From NCBI RefSeq assembly GCF_004123845.1, contig NZ_NBDP01000007.1:248001-312000 (forward strand): a stretch of 64,000 nucleotides of DNA, read 5' to 3'. Source of the stretch: Allobosea sp. Tri-44. Lineage in GTDB: Bacteria; Pseudomonadota; Alphaproteobacteria; Rhizobiales; Beijerinckiaceae. The notes beneath the pieces are model-generated. The model made no database searches. It was not told the origin of the DNA and was given only the letters and a program-made list of their open reading frames with translations. The position numbers were made by a program, and so were the translations under genes. Shown here piece after piece: positions 16,197 to 25,253 of the stretch. The number at the start of each line of letters is the position of its first letter. Positions within the stretch are counted from its first letter, which is position 1.

Positions 16197-16592
16197 ATGA
16201 TCGTCTGTTCATGCAATGTGTTGAGCGAACAGGATGTCCGCTCCGCCGTCGAGGCGCAAACGCCGCGCTCGCCCAGCCAAGTTTATGGCTGTCTCGGCTG
16301 CAGTGCCAAGTGCGGCCGCTGCGCACGCACCATCCGCCGCCTCATGGACGAGGCGCTCGGCGGCGCGCAATATCCTGCAACGGCTGCGCGCGGGCCTCAC
16401 AGCCCCGATCTGCAGCCGCCTGCCGGCGTTCCGGGTGTCAAACCGCTTTGGAGACCAGTGCTCCTTTTCGTGGTGAAGGTTGGCCCTGAAGCGGGCGACC
16501 GAGTTTTCGGCCACGAAGCGTCGATCGGCTACGGTAGCAGCGTCGAGCACCTATCCCCCAGCACGGAATACACTATCCCCACGACCAGCTGA
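16197..16592 (+). CDS. bfd: Bacterioferritin-associated ferredoxin-like [2Fe-2S] protein with C-terminal tail
   Basis: The first 55 residues are a Bfd-type [2Fe-2S] domain: C4-S-C6, then C39-G-R-C42 after a 32-residue gap, which is the family's CxC-x32-CxxC pattern. Two further cysteines are C32 and C35. Bfd docks on bacterioferritin and donates electrons to release stored iron. Typical members are 60-90 residues; this frame gives 131. The last 75 residues (after MDEALGGAQ) show no domain and may be non-conserved readthrough sequence. No bacterioferritin gene is linked here. A 13-bp inverted repeat lies upstream. Confidence 0.8.
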   Translation: MIVCSCNVLSEQDVRSAVEAQTPRSPSQVYGCLGCSAKCGRCARTIRRLMDEALGGAQYPATAARGPHSPDLQPPAGVPGVKPLWRPVLLFVVKVGPEAGDRVFGHEASIGYGSSVEHLSPSTEYTIPTTS

Positions 16593-16725
16593 CCTCACTA
16601 CAAGCATCGCCTGACAGATGCATGCGTAGAGTATCGCAGTTGGATTGAACTCTTCATTCTTATTGAACCTTCAATCTCAAATATAGTTTGGGATATTGGA
16701 GGAATTCCAAATCTAGGAGAAAAAT

Positions 16726-17085
16726 ATGACAAATGAAATTCCGAGCAAGGGATTGGAATGGACCAACCTCGTTCTAGGCGCGATCTTGGCCTGCGCCGCT
16801 TTCCTGTTCGCTGATCCGTCTACCGCCGCATGGAATGCAGGGATCGTTGGCGCGTTGATCGTCTGCTGTTCCCTCGTGGCGCTCTATCGCTACGGAGATT
16901 GGACCGAATGGTCCAACCTGACCTTGGGATGCTGGGCGGTCGCCGCGCCGTTCCTGCTCGGCTTCAAATCGGCGGAAGGGCCGATGTGGACGCACGTCGT
17001 GGTCGGGCTCTGCGTGGCGACAATCGCCGCTGGGCAGCTTGTCGCCAGCCGCAAAGCCCAGCCGCAGACGAGCGGCTCAAGATAA
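16726..17085 (+). CDS. SPW-repeat membrane protein
   Basis: This 119-residue protein has four hydrophobic helices arranged as two similar halves. Each half begins with a tryptophan-asparagine motif (EWTNLVLGAILACAAFLF and EWSNLTLGCWAVAAPFLLGF), the signature of SPW-repeat proteins. Their function is not established; they are small inner-membrane proteins. The start has a clear TAGGAGA ribosome binding site. The 100 or so bases upstream are markedly AT-rich compared with the rest of the window, which suggests a strong or stress-type promoter. Confidence 0.85.
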   Translation: MTNEIPSKGLEWTNLVLGAILACAAFLFADPSTAAWNAGIVGALIVCCSLVALYRYGDWTEWSNLTLGCWAVAAPFLLGFKSAEGPMWTHVVVGLCVATIAAGQLVASRKAQPQTSGSR

Positions 17086-17201
17086 CTCAGGCGGAGCACC
17101 GGGGACGGATGAGCGGAGTCTGCTTCCGCTCCCGTCCCCCAAGGCGCTTCGGCCGGTCAAGAATGGACCGCCGCGCCGGCTGAAGCCGGACAGGGAAACG
17201 G

Positions 17202-17438
17202 ATGATGGACTCCTCGAACCGCGAACCAACGCTCGAAGACTTGCTGGCCGACTCCATCGTCCAACTCGTGATGAGGCGCGACGACGTCGTGCCAGACGAG
17301 GTGCGGCAGATCGTTCACGAGGCTTGGGTGCGTCGAGACCTGTGGCAATTCCGACCAGGACGTGACCGCCTGCGCTGGAGCCCGTCCGGATCGGCCTGTG
17401 CCGCAAGCTGGCCGGAAAACGGGCTCTTCAAACTATAA
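17202..17438 (+). CDS. Small conserved-looking hypothetical protein
   Basis: This 78-residue product has an acidic, helical N-terminal half (NREPTLEDLLADSIVQLVM, then DDVVPDEVRQIVHEAW) that looks like a genuine folded small protein. The C-terminal 30 residues look random and may be past the true end or frame-shifted. Two ATGs are adjacent (17202 and 17205). I do not recognise a family. It sits between the SPW-repeat gene and the large sensor kinase on the same strand. Confidence 0.5.
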   Translation: MMDSSNREPTLEDLLADSIVQLVMRRDDVVPDEVRQIVHEAWVRRDLWQFRPGRDRLRWSPSGSACAASWPENGLFKL

Positions 17439-17712
17439 TACAAGAGACGGTTCGCCTGCCAGCTCGAGCCGGTCTGACCGGATCCGACTCCAAAGGCCTG
17501 TTCAACGTCACCTCGTCCCGATCAAACGATTTTGCTTCGCCTTCATCGTCATTTTTGGCCGATGACGCGTTGTTCGGAAGCGCGATCCCATTCCCCTCAT
17601 TCGCCATCTGCGTACCGACGGTACGACCCTGAGTTGGCCGCCGCGATACAGAGAACAGTGGTATACGACGGCTGATAGTCCTCGGGCTTGCCTCACTCCG
17701 AAGGAGCGGCCA
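17439..17712. other. Leader region of the large MASE1 kinase
   Basis: No gene is visible in this 274-bp interval. It should carry the promoter of the kinase at 17713. The ribosome binding site AAGGAGCGG is at about 17700-17708, directly before the GTG start. Confidence 0.45.
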
Positions 17713-20580
17713 GTGACGACAGCGTCCAACTCTCATGGCGAAGCCGGCGACGACGATCGGAAGCAGGATCAGTGGTCGCGAATCTGGGCGTACCGCCCGC
17801 AACTCCGGCGCCTGGCTCTCTTTGCCGTGGCCTATATCCTGGGCTGTGCGTTCGCGCAGTCGCTGGCAATCGTGCCCGAGACAGGAATTTCCATCTGGCC
17901 TCCGGCCGGGCTGTTCATCGCGACCCTCATCGTCACTTCAGGCTATAGCTGGCCGTGGTGGATCGCTGCGGCCTGCCTGGCCGAACTCGTCAGCAATCTC
18001 GTCTGGTTTCACAACCCGCTGCCGGTGGCGCTCCTGATCAATGCCGGCAACGCGCTTGAGGCGGTAGTCGGAGCTTGGCTCGTGACCCGAACCTGCAAGC
18101 GGCCGGTGCGCCTGGAGACCTTGCAGGAGGTCCTCGCATTCGTTTCACTGGCTGCGGGTATTGCGCCGGCCCTGAGCGCGACGGTGGGCAGTGCCACACT
18201 CGCGTGGTTCGACATGAAACCGCACTCATTCGCGGCGGCCTGGCCCATGTGGTGGATCGGAGACGCGACCGGGGTTCTGATCGTGGCGCCGCTGGCGCTG
18301 GCCGTTTTCCAGAATTGGCGCGGCGAGGCGCGGTTTTCTGCCGCCCGCTGGCTGGAGGCTTTCGTCGTTGGGGTGATCCTGCTCGGTGTCGCCGCGCTGT
18401 CCCTCGGTGGCTACCTGCCCTTCGCCTACATCATCATGCCGCCGCTGCTGTGGGCAGCGGTGCGATTTGAATACAGAGGCGCCGCCGTCAGCCTGGCCCT
18501 CCTCGCACTGATAACCGCGGCATTTACGATATCCGGCGACAGCCAGTTCGCCGGCGCTCCCGAGACGCAGCGACACCGGCAGATCATGCTGCAGCTCTTT
18601 CTGGCCATTTCGGCGTTCTCCGCACTCGTCGTCGCCGCAATATCCCGCCAGTACCATCAGTCGCTGCTGACATTGCGCCAAAGTCAGCAGCAGCTTCAGC
18701 AGATGATCGACACACTCCCGGTCCGCATCTGGAGCGCGACGCCCGATGGCGCCCCCACTTATTTCAACAAGCGCTACCAGGACCATTTCAAAGAGGTTCT
18801 CCCGAGTCTGACGCCGCTCCAGGCATCGAACATCCAGGATCTGGTCGGTCAGCTCATCCATCCGGACGACGCGTCCGAGGTGGAGCGGACGCTGCGAGGC
18901 TGTCTTGAAAGCACCAGCCCCGCCGTGATGCGGTTTCGCTGGCTTGAGAAGGACGGCGCCTATCGCTGGGCGGAGTGCAAGGTGGAACCCCGGCGTGATG
19001 AAAGCGGAGCGGTTGCCGAATGGTACGGCGTTTCCATCGACATCGACGATCAGATGCGCCTTTACAACGAAGTTCAGGAGCGAGAAGCCAGAATTCGGCG
19101 CCTGGTCGAGTCCGATATCATCGGCATCGTCATCTGGGACCTGGACGGACGGCTCATCGACGCCAATGACGCGTTTCTCCGCATGGTCCAGTATGACCGC
19201 GCGGATTTGCAGGCCGGGCTTCGATGGCTCGATATGACGCCTCCGGAATGGCAGGCCGAGCATATCCGCAACGAGCTCGACGAGCTCAAGGAAACGGGCA
19301 AGATGCAAGCCCGCGAGAAGGAATACTTCAGGAAGGACGGCAGCCGTGTACCGGTGCTGATTGGGGCTGCCTGCTTCGAAGGCCAGTCCAGGCAAGGCGT
19401 CGCCTACATTCTCGATTTGACTGAACGCAAGCGTGCGGAATCGGCGTTACACGACCGGGAATGCGAGCTTTCACAGCTCGTAGACATGCTTCCGGTTTAC
19501 ATCAGACGCCTGTCGCCCGAAGGAGAGCCGATCTTCTTTAACAAGCGACTGACCGATTTTATCGGCGTGAGCTTGGCGGACTTAGGCGCGGCCGGCGCGA
19601 GTCGACTTCGACCAGCCATCGAGAATTTCGTCCACCCTGATGAAGTTGCGAAGGTCGTGGCGGCGCTCCGCCGCGCCCTCGCCACGGGCGAGGACTACAC
19701 CATGAGATATCGCATGCGTGGCGCGGACGGCGTGTATCGGTGGGTCGAGACTCGTGCCGAGCCGTTGCGGAATCAGGATGGAACAATCGCGCAATGGTAT
19801 TCGGTGTCGATCGACATCGAGGACCAGATGCGAGCACTGCAAGCGGAAGAGGCATTGCGGCGTGCCTCCGGCGAACTCGCCAAGGCGACACAAGCCGCCA
19901 GCCTTTCGGAGCTCTCGGCTTCGATCGCCCACGAGGTGAACCAGCCGCTGGCGGCTATTGTGGCGAACTCTCATGCCTGCCAGCGCTGGCTCACGGCCGA
20001 ACCGCCCAACCTCGAGCGCGCGCAGACGACGGTGGAGCGCATCATCCGCGACACCAATGCCGCGGCCGAGGTCGTGAGCCGAATCCGTGCCCTCTTCAAG
20101 CAGTCCGTAGAGACGAGGACGAGCACGCCTCTTGGCAGCGTCCTAGAGGAAGCGCGCAACCTGATAGCCGATGAGGCGGCGCGACGGCGCGTCCGTATAG
20201 ACCTCGATATCCAGAGCGACCTTCCACTCATCGCGCTGGATCGCATCCAGATCCAGCAGGTGCTGGTCAATCTCATGCGCAACGGTATCGAAGCGATGGA
20301 GGCGGTTGCGGACGAGAGATCGCTCGGCGTGCGCCTGCGCCGCATAGCAGATTCGGTTCAAACGGAGGTCAGCGATCGCGGGCCGGGCGTCGAATTCCCC
20401 GACAGGATCTTCGAGCCCTTCTTCACCACGAAGGAACAGGGAATGGGCATGGGCCTGGCAATCTGCCGGTCGATCGTCGAGTCGCATGGCGGGCGATTGT
20501 GGGTCGAGACAAACGAGCCGCGTGGTGCAAGGTTCATCTTCATCTTGCCGGTTGAAGTGAAGCAGCATGATGACGAGTGA
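17713..20580 (+). CDS. MASE1 sensor histidine kinase with three PAS domains
   Basis: This 955-residue kinase starts at GTG (17713) behind AAGGAG. After a hydrophilic leader comes a MASE1 membrane sensor (SIWPPAGLFIATLIVTSGYS, about residues 30-305). Three PAS modules follow, from about 327, 459 and 589; the first and third share the PVxIxxxxPxGxPxxFNKR pattern. The HisKA helix carries H740 (ASIAHEVNQPLAAIVANSHA) and the HATPase domain ends the protein (NLMRNGIEAME, DRGPGVEFPDRIFEPFFTTK, GMGMGLAICRSIVESHGG). It is a clear paralogue of the kinase at 7652-9742 with two extra PAS domains. No response regulator is adjacent, so it may feed the same three regulators at 5940-7655. Confidence 0.93.
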   Translation: MTTASNSHGEAGDDDRKQDQWSRIWAYRPQLRRLALFAVAYILGCAFAQSLAIVPETGISIWPPAGLFIATLIVTSGYSWPWWIAAACLAELVSNLVWFHNPLPVALLINAGNALEAVVGAWLVTRTCKRPVRLETLQEVLAFVSLAAGIAPALSATVGSATLAWFDMKPHSFAAAWPMWWIGDATGVLIVAPLALAVFQNWRGEARFSAARWLEAFVVGVILLGVAALSLGGYLPFAYIIMPPLLWAAVRFEYRGAAVSLALLALITAAFTISGDSQFAGAPETQRHRQIMLQLFLAISAFSALVVAAISRQYHQSLLTLRQSQQQLQQMIDTLPVRIWSATPDGAPTYFNKRYQDHFKEVLPSLTPLQASNIQDLVGQLIHPDDASEVERTLRGCLESTSPAVMRFRWLEKDGAYRWAECKVEPRRDESGAVAEWYGVSIDIDDQMRLYNEVQEREARIRRLVESDIIGIVIWDLDGRLIDANDAFLRMVQYDRADLQAGLRWLDMTPPEWQAEHIRNELDELKETGKMQAREKEYFRKDGSRVPVLIGAACFEGQSRQGVAYILDLTERKRAESALHDRECELSQLVDMLPVYIRRLSPEGEPIFFNKRLTDFIGVSLADLGAAGASRLRPAIENFVHPDEVAKVVAALRRALATGEDYTMRYRMRGADGVYRWVETRAEPLRNQDGTIAQWYSVSIDIEDQMRALQAEEALRRASGELAKATQAASLSELSASIAHEVNQPLAAIVANSHACQRWLTAEPPNLERAQTTVERIIRDTNAAAEVVSRIRALFKQSVETRTSTPLGSVLEEARNLIADEAARRRVRIDLDIQSDLPLIALDRIQIQQVLVNLMRNGIEAMEAVADERSLGVRLRRIADSVQTEVSDRGPGVEFPDRIFEPFFTTKEQGMGMGLAICRSIVESHGGRLWVETNEPRGARFIFILPVEVKQHDDE

Positions 20581-20586
20581 TCCACA

Positions 20587-21393
20587 TTGTCTTCACCCCG
20601 GAGGATGCCGTTCACCAGCTTTGCGATGGCGGAGGATCACTACCTGGGCAAGTGGCGGACGATGCTGGCCAAGGCCGGCGGCGATCCGGCAAAGATCGCA
20701 ATGTTGAGTTCCTGGACCTGGCCGGCGCTGTTCTTCCCCTATGGCTGGCTGTTCTACCGGAAGATGTGGGCCCTCGGCGGCTCTGTCTTCGCCTTCCAGT
20801 TGGTCTATGCTCTCTTGCCCGAGAGTGCGCCGCCGCTGGCAGCGGGGCTGCTGATGGTGGCGACCTTCAGCCTCGGCATCGTCTTCGCGCTCTACGGCAA
20901 TGCCTGGTACCTCGAAAAGGTCCGCAAGCGCTGGGAAGCGCTACGATCTGAGCCCGATCGGGCCACCGCGCTCGCCAAGGCGAAGCAGGAAGGCGGCGTC
21001 AACCTGATCGCACCGATCGTCGCCTTCGCGCTGGTTGTTGCGGCCGCGGTCGGGCCGCACCTGATCAGTTGGAACGATCCGGTCGCTATGGTGCGCGACG
21101 GGCATATGAGGGCTTACCCCAGCACCACTGTCGGCAAGGCCTTCGCCGGCAATTTCGATGGCGGCACCTGGCGCAGCTTCATCACAGCCAAGGGTCAGCA
21201 GGTCGTCGAGTTCAGCGGCAAGATCAACGCGGCCCTGCATGGCAATGCGGTATCGGCGCTCGCGGACAGCTTCGAGAAAGCCCGCAAGGTCGGGCGCTCA
21301 AAGCTCGAAGACACAATCTCGCCCTGTCCGCCAAGCAATTCTCTTGGAAAAGGTGAGAATATCGAGCCCCAACAGCCACCCCAACAGAGATGA
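20587..21393 (+). CDS. DUF2628-like membrane protein
   Basis: This protein has a DUF2628-like membrane region (SSWTWPALFFPYGWLFYRKMW, followed by two helices at about 70-110), a further helix (about 140-160), and a soluble segment. The soluble segment TTVGKAFAGNFDGGTWRSF, ending in GQQVVEFSGKI, resembles the exported domain often found behind zinc-ribbon membrane proteins. The last 25 residues are low-complexity and unlike the family. The start is uncertain: TTG 20587 opens the frame, ATG 20605 has GGAGG immediately adjacent (too close), and ATG 20626 is also possible. It follows the kinase by a few bases and may be co-transcribed. Confidence 0.65.
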   Translation: MSSPRRMPFTSFAMAEDHYLGKWRTMLAKAGGDPAKIAMLSSWTWPALFFPYGWLFYRKMWALGGSVFAFQLVYALLPESAPPLAAGLLMVATFSLGIVFALYGNAWYLEKVRKRWEALRSEPDRATALAKAKQEGGVNLIAPIVAFALVVAAAVGPHLISWNDPVAMVRDGHMRAYPSTTVGKAFAGNFDGGTWRSFITAKGQQVVEFSGKINAALHGNAVSALADSFEKARKVGRSKLEDTISPCPPSNSLGKGENIEPQQPPQQR

Positions 21394-21687
21394 ATGACTA
21401 GTCTCCTTCAACGCTACGCGAGCAAGGTATCAGGGACACACTGCGTCGGCCGCGAACTGAATTTCTGAATTGCGCCGCAAGCTGACATGAGCTCGCCGCC
21501 AGGAGGCGAACATTCGGAAAAAAGGCTCGGGGGTCAGTCTGGCTTCAGTTGACGCCGGGTGAAGATGGCCGACGGCCTCGGCGATCAATCAACGAAGGGC
21601 TTGCGTGAAGCGACCGCTGACAACGATGCATCCGACGTGGTGACGCTCTGGGCAAGCCCAAAACCGAGTCCACCGTCCAGCCCTCCT
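21394..21687. other. Intergenic region between convergent genes
   Basis: The 294 bp between the stops of the DUF2628-like gene and the ROK regulator hold no supported gene. I saw no strong hairpin followed by a T-run. Confidence 0.4.
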
Positions 21688-22902
21688 TCAGATCCGCTCC
21701 ACCACGCCCTGCTTGAACAGCAATGACAGCTCCGGCGTCATGCCGTCGAAGACCGGCAGCGTTGCAGCGCCCAGCGCCGGCGTATCCGGTCCCATCTCGG
21801 CGGCGATCAGGCGCGGCGTGTCGGCCGCCTTGTTGAGGCTGACGCTGCGCGGTAGCGGCTCGATCCGGGCGATCAGTGCCTCCAGCACGGGGCGGGGCAG
21901 CACTCCACCGAGGATCACCGTCTGCGGATCGAGCATGTTCTCGATCATCACCACGGCCTGGCGCAGGCTGGCTGCGGCCTCGTCCAGCCAGGCGAGCAGG
22001 CGGGTGTCGCCGTCTTCGAGCGCCTTGGCGATGCGGTCGAGATCGCCGTGGCGGACGGTTGCCGCCTGGCCATCGCCGAGCGCCTTCAGCGCGAGCGAGA
22101 CCGAGGCGTAGCGTTCGAGGCAGCCGCGATTGCCGCATGGGCAAGGCCGCCCGTTGGTGTCGACGACGAGATGGCCGATCTCGCCAGATTTGCCGTAGCC
22201 GCCACGATAGGGCTGGCCACGCAGGAAGAGCCCGCCGCCGATGCCGGCGCCGATATAGATATAGGCAAAATCGGTCAGGGTACGGCCGGCGCCGTAGAGC
22301 CGCTCGCCGATCGCCGCCGCCGTGGCGTCGTTCTCGAGCAGCACCGGCAGGCCGAGCTTGTCCTGCAGCGACTGGCGCAGCGAGAAATCCTTCCAGCCGG
22401 GCAGCGCGACCTCGCCGAGCACGACGAGCCGGTCGTCCTGGAACAAGGCCGGGACGACGAGGCCGACGCCCCAGACACGCTGGCGCGCCACCTGCTGGCG
22501 CTCGAGCATCGCCGAGATCGTCGCCGCGATCTGGTCGAGCACAGCCTCGGGTGCATCGAAATCAAGGTCGAGCTCGACGCGATCGCGCACCGCGCCGGCG
22601 ACGTCGGTGAGGATGACCAGCAGGACGCCATGGCCGAAGGACACGCCGAAGGTGAAGCCGCCATCGGGATTGATGTCGAGATCGACCGCCGGCTGACCGC
22701 GGGCGCCGCTGCGCCGGCTGACGCTGCGCACCAGCCCGGCCTCGCTCAGCTCGGCGATGATGTTGGAGATGGTCTGCGGCGCCAGGCCGGTGGCGCGGGT
22801 GATCTCGGCGCGCGAGAGCGGCGCCTGCAGCCGCACCGTCTCCAGCACGACCCGCCGGTTGAACCGGCGGGCATGGTCCATATTGGCGCCGAACAGCTTC
22901 AT
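21688..22902 (-). CDS. ROK-family transcriptional repressor (NagC/XylR-like)
   Basis: This 404-residue protein has an N-terminal winged helix-turn-helix (APLSRAEITRATGLAPQTIS, about residues 27-46) followed by a ROK domain. The ROK domain has a sugar-phosphate-binding region (VLLENDATAAAIGERLYG) and the ROK zinc motif (GEIGHLVVDTNGRPCPCGNRGCLERYAS with CxCGxxGC). ROK repressors release DNA on binding a sugar or sugar phosphate. It is divergent from the sugar ABC locus at 23064-28043 and very likely controls it. The start at 22902 opens a typical MKLFGAN leader. Confidence 0.92.
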   Translation of the reverse strand: MKLFGANMDHARRFNRRVVLETVRLQAPLSRAEITRATGLAPQTISNIIAELSEAGLVRSVSRRSGARGQPAVDLDINPDGGFTFGVSFGHGVLLVILTDVAGAVRDRVELDLDFDAPEAVLDQIAATISAMLERQQVARQRVWGVGLVVPALFQDDRLVVLGEVALPGWKDFSLRQSLQDKLGLPVLLENDATAAAIGERLYGAGRTLTDFAYIYIGAGIGGGLFLRGQPYRGGYGKSGEIGHLVVDTNGRPCPCGNRGCLERYASVSLALKALGDGQAATVRHGDLDRIAKALEDGDTRLLAWLDEAAASLRQAVVMIENMLDPQTVILGGVLPRPVLEALIARIEPLPRSVSLNKAADTPRLIAAEMGPDTPALGAATLPVFDGMTPELSLLFKQGVVERI

Positions 22903-23063
22903 CTCTGCCTCTGAATCATCGCTCCTGCCTACACCCAGCCGCTTGCCAGTCGAAGTGCTCTCTGATTAAATCACTTCATTGGAATAAATCGGGCGGCAGC
23001 GAAAGACCTCCCGGAAACAGCGGGGAACAGACCATAACGCAGCAGCGCGAATCCAAGAGTGGC
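22903..23063. promoter_or_regulatory. Divergent promoter region of ROK repressor and sugar ABC operon
   Basis: This 161-bp interval should contain the overlapping promoters and the ROK operator. It is AT-richer around 22960-22990 (TCTGATTAAATCACTTCATT), where the imperfect dyad TGATTAAATCA (22963-22973) stands out as an operator candidate. Within it, ATA at 23034 is preceded by AGCGGGGAA and is in frame with the binding protein. Confidence 0.4.
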
Positions 23064-24296
23064 TTGTCCCGCCGGACGGTGCTGGGCGCGGCCGGAACGA
23101 TGGCGGCGACGGCCTATGGCTTCGGCGCGCGAGCGCAGGAGATGAACGTCCGCTTCGTCGGCGAGCGCTACCCGGCGCTGGAATTCTACGTGAAGAAGCT
23201 CCAAAGCGCGCTACCGAACGTCAAGGTCACTGCCGACCTGATGCCGAACGCGCCGTTGAAGGAGCTGCAGACGATCACGCTGTCGTCCGGTGCGGACTCG
23301 ATCGACATCATGCTCGGCAACGACCTGACGATCGCCAACTTCGCGCAGAACGGCTGGCTCGAGCCGCTCGACGATTACATCGCCAAGCACAAGGACGAGT
23401 ACAAGCTCGACGACTTCGCCAAGACGGCGATGAGCTCGGCCTCGTTCGGCGGCAAGGTCTATGGCCTGCCGGTGCTGACCAACACCCAGCTCATGGCCTA
23501 TCGGCAGGATCTGTTCGAGGCCAAGGGCCTGAAGCCGCCGACCTCGTTCGAGGAGTACATCGCCGCCGCCGGCGCGCTGAACTCGCCCTCCGTCGCGGGT
23601 ACCGTAATGACGCTCAAGGGCGACGGCGTCCTCAACGAGGGCCACTGGTATCTGAATGCGCTGGGCGACGGCTGGTTCGACGCCAACAAGAAGCCGGTGT
23701 TCAACAGCCCGAAGGGCATCGCCGCGATCGAGACGATGAAGTCGCTGACGCGCTTCGCGCCGCGCGGCTACACCGCCAACGGCAACGACGAATCGACCAT
23801 CCTGTTCCAGCAGGGCGCCGCTGCCATGGGCATGCAGTGGCTGACGCGCACCGCCGCGATGGACCGCCAGGATCAGTCCAAGGTGATCGGCAAGATCAAT
23901 TGGGCGCCGCCGCCGCGGGGTGGTCAGGTCGTGGTGGCCGACACCTTCGCCATCTCGAAGTTCACCTCGCGCAACAAGGACACGCTGTTCCGCCTGCTCG
24001 CCGCGACGCTGTCGCCGACGAACCAGCGCGAGGGCGCGAGCCTCGCCTGTCCGACGCGCGTCTCGGTGCTGGAGGATCCGGAGCTGCGCCAGCGCTTCCG
24101 CTATTACAACGTGCTGGTGCCGGCACTGGACAAGGGGGCGACCTTCCCGAAATTCGCCGAGTTCAAGGAAGTCAGCGAGACGGTGACGCGGCGCGTCCTG
24201 CAGGCCGTCACCGGCGAGATGCCGGTCAAGGAGGCGCTCGACACCGGCGCCAAGGAAGCCGAGGAATTCCTGACGCGCCGCGGCGTCTACAAGTGA
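23064..24296 (+). CDS. Sugar ABC transporter substrate-binding protein (family 1)
   Basis: This protein of about 410 residues has a Tat-type leader (SRRTVLGAAGTMAATAYGFG) and the pattern of carbohydrate-binding proteins. It shows SIDIMLGNDLTIANFAQNGW, GKVYGLPVLTNTQLMAYRQD, a conserved FQQGAAAMGMQW and an ALDTGAKEAEEF C-terminus. The start is odd. The only usual start codon in frame near the leader is TTG 23064, which leaves almost nothing before the twin arginines. ATA 23034 has a better ribosome binding site and would give ten more residues. It heads the operon binding protein, permease, permease, SIS, ROK kinase. A strong hairpin follows at 24311-24341. Confidence 0.88.
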   Translation: MSRRTVLGAAGTMAATAYGFGARAQEMNVRFVGERYPALEFYVKKLQSALPNVKVTADLMPNAPLKELQTITLSSGADSIDIMLGNDLTIANFAQNGWLEPLDDYIAKHKDEYKLDDFAKTAMSSASFGGKVYGLPVLTNTQLMAYRQDLFEAKGLKPPTSFEEYIAAAGALNSPSVAGTVMTLKGDGVLNEGHWYLNALGDGWFDANKKPVFNSPKGIAAIETMKSLTRFAPRGYTANGNDESTILFQQGAAAMGMQWLTRTAAMDRQDQSKVIGKINWAPPPRGGQVVVADTFAISKFTSRNKDTLFRLLAATLSPTNQREGASLACPTRVSVLEDPELRQRFRYYNVLVPALDKGATFPKFAEFKEVSETVTRRVLQAVTGEMPVKEALDTGAKEAEEFLTRRGVYK

Positions 24297-24310
24297 GCAT
24301 TCTCGCTTCC

Positions 24311-24341
24311 GGAACGGTCCGGGCCTGAACCGGGCCGCTCC
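24311..24341 (+). terminator. Stem-loop between binding-protein and permease genes
   Basis: Two 12-base arms (24311-24322 and 24330-24341) pair with one G-U wobble and one mismatch around a 7-base loop. There is no T-run, so it fits a 3' stabiliser or partial attenuator that keeps the binding-protein transcript more abundant than the permease part. Confidence 0.6.
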
Positions 24342-24359
24342 AGCGCAAGGCACAGATTT

Positions 24360-25253
24360 ATGGCGTCGTCGTCGGCGCGGGCCTATCCCCGCGAAATATC
24401 GCTCTGGCTGTTCGTGGTGCCGAGCGCGCTCGTCGTGCTCGGCATCCAGCTCTACCCGGTGCTCTACGCCGTCTATCTCAGCTTTTTCGACTACCATATC
24501 GGCCAGTCGCAGCCCCGTTTCGTCGGGCCCGACAACTACCTCGCTTTGCTTGGTCAGGACCGTGTCTGGGCCTCGCTCAGGACGACGGTGATCCTGGTCG
24601 CCTGCTCGCTTGCGGTCGAGTTCGCGCTCGGCCTGCTGCTCGCGCTCGGGCTCTACAAGCTGACGCGCGGCGCGCGCCTCTTCTCGACACTGATCTTCGT
24701 GCCCTATCTGATCACGCCGGTGGTCGCTGCGCTGTTCCTGCGCTGGATCTTCGCGGCGCGCTGGGGTCTTGCCGACGCCGTCATCGCCTCCTTCGACATC
24801 TTCCCGCCGGACTGGCTGGGATCGCCGGTCTGGGCCTTCGTCACCATCATCGTCGCCGATGTCTGGCAATTCACGCCCTTCGTCATGCTGATCCTCTATG
24901 CCGGCCTGCAGGGCATGGACGAGGCGCTGCTCGAAGCCGGCAAGATCGACGGCGCCTCGGGCCCGCGCCTGGTCTGGCACATCATCCTGCCGTGCTTGCG
25001 CCCGCAGATCCTGTTCGTGCTGGCGATCCGGCTGATGGATTCCTTTCGCACCTTCGACAGCATCTATGTGCTGACCGGCGGCGGCCCGGGCACCGCGACC
25101 GAGACGCTGACGATGTACACCTACGCCCTGGCCTTCAAGCAGCTCGACCTCGGCCGCGCCTCGACACTGGGCGTCCTGACCATGCTGATCGTCACCGGGC
25201 TGACGCTGATGATCATCTCGCTGATGTACCGGCGCGAACGGGGAGCGTTCTGA
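24360..25253 (+). CDS. Sugar ABC transporter permease (MalF/UgpA-like)
   Basis: This 297-residue inner-membrane permease has six predicted helices and the cytoplasmic coupling motif EALLEAGKIDGASGPRLVWHIILPCLRP (EAA loop, about residues 185-212). These permeases contact the ATPase through that loop. It starts 63 bp after the binding-protein stop, after a stem-loop, and its stop overlaps the start of the next permease by one base (TGATG). With the next gene it should form the heterodimeric channel. Confidence 0.92.
   Translation: MASSSARAYPREISLWLFVVPSALVVLGIQLYPVLYAVYLSFFDYHIGQSQPRFVGPDNYLALLGQDRVWASLRTTVILVACSLAVEFALGLLLALGLYKLTRGARLFSTLIFVPYLITPVVAALFLRWIFAARWGLADAVIASFDIFPPDWLGSPVWAFVTIIVADVWQFTPFVMLILYAGLQGMDEALLEAGKIDGASGPRLVWHIILPCLRPQILFVLAIRLMDSFRTFDSIYVLTGGGPGTATETLTMYTYALAFKQLDLGRASTLGVLTMLIVTGLTLMIISLMYRRERGAF

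Noticed and set aside
23211-24980. 589-codon minus-strand open frame opposite the sugar-binding protein and permease genes
   Set aside because: The product is rich in Arg, Glu, Asp and His without domains, typical of the antisense of GC-rich coding DNA; the plus-strand genes are clearly real.
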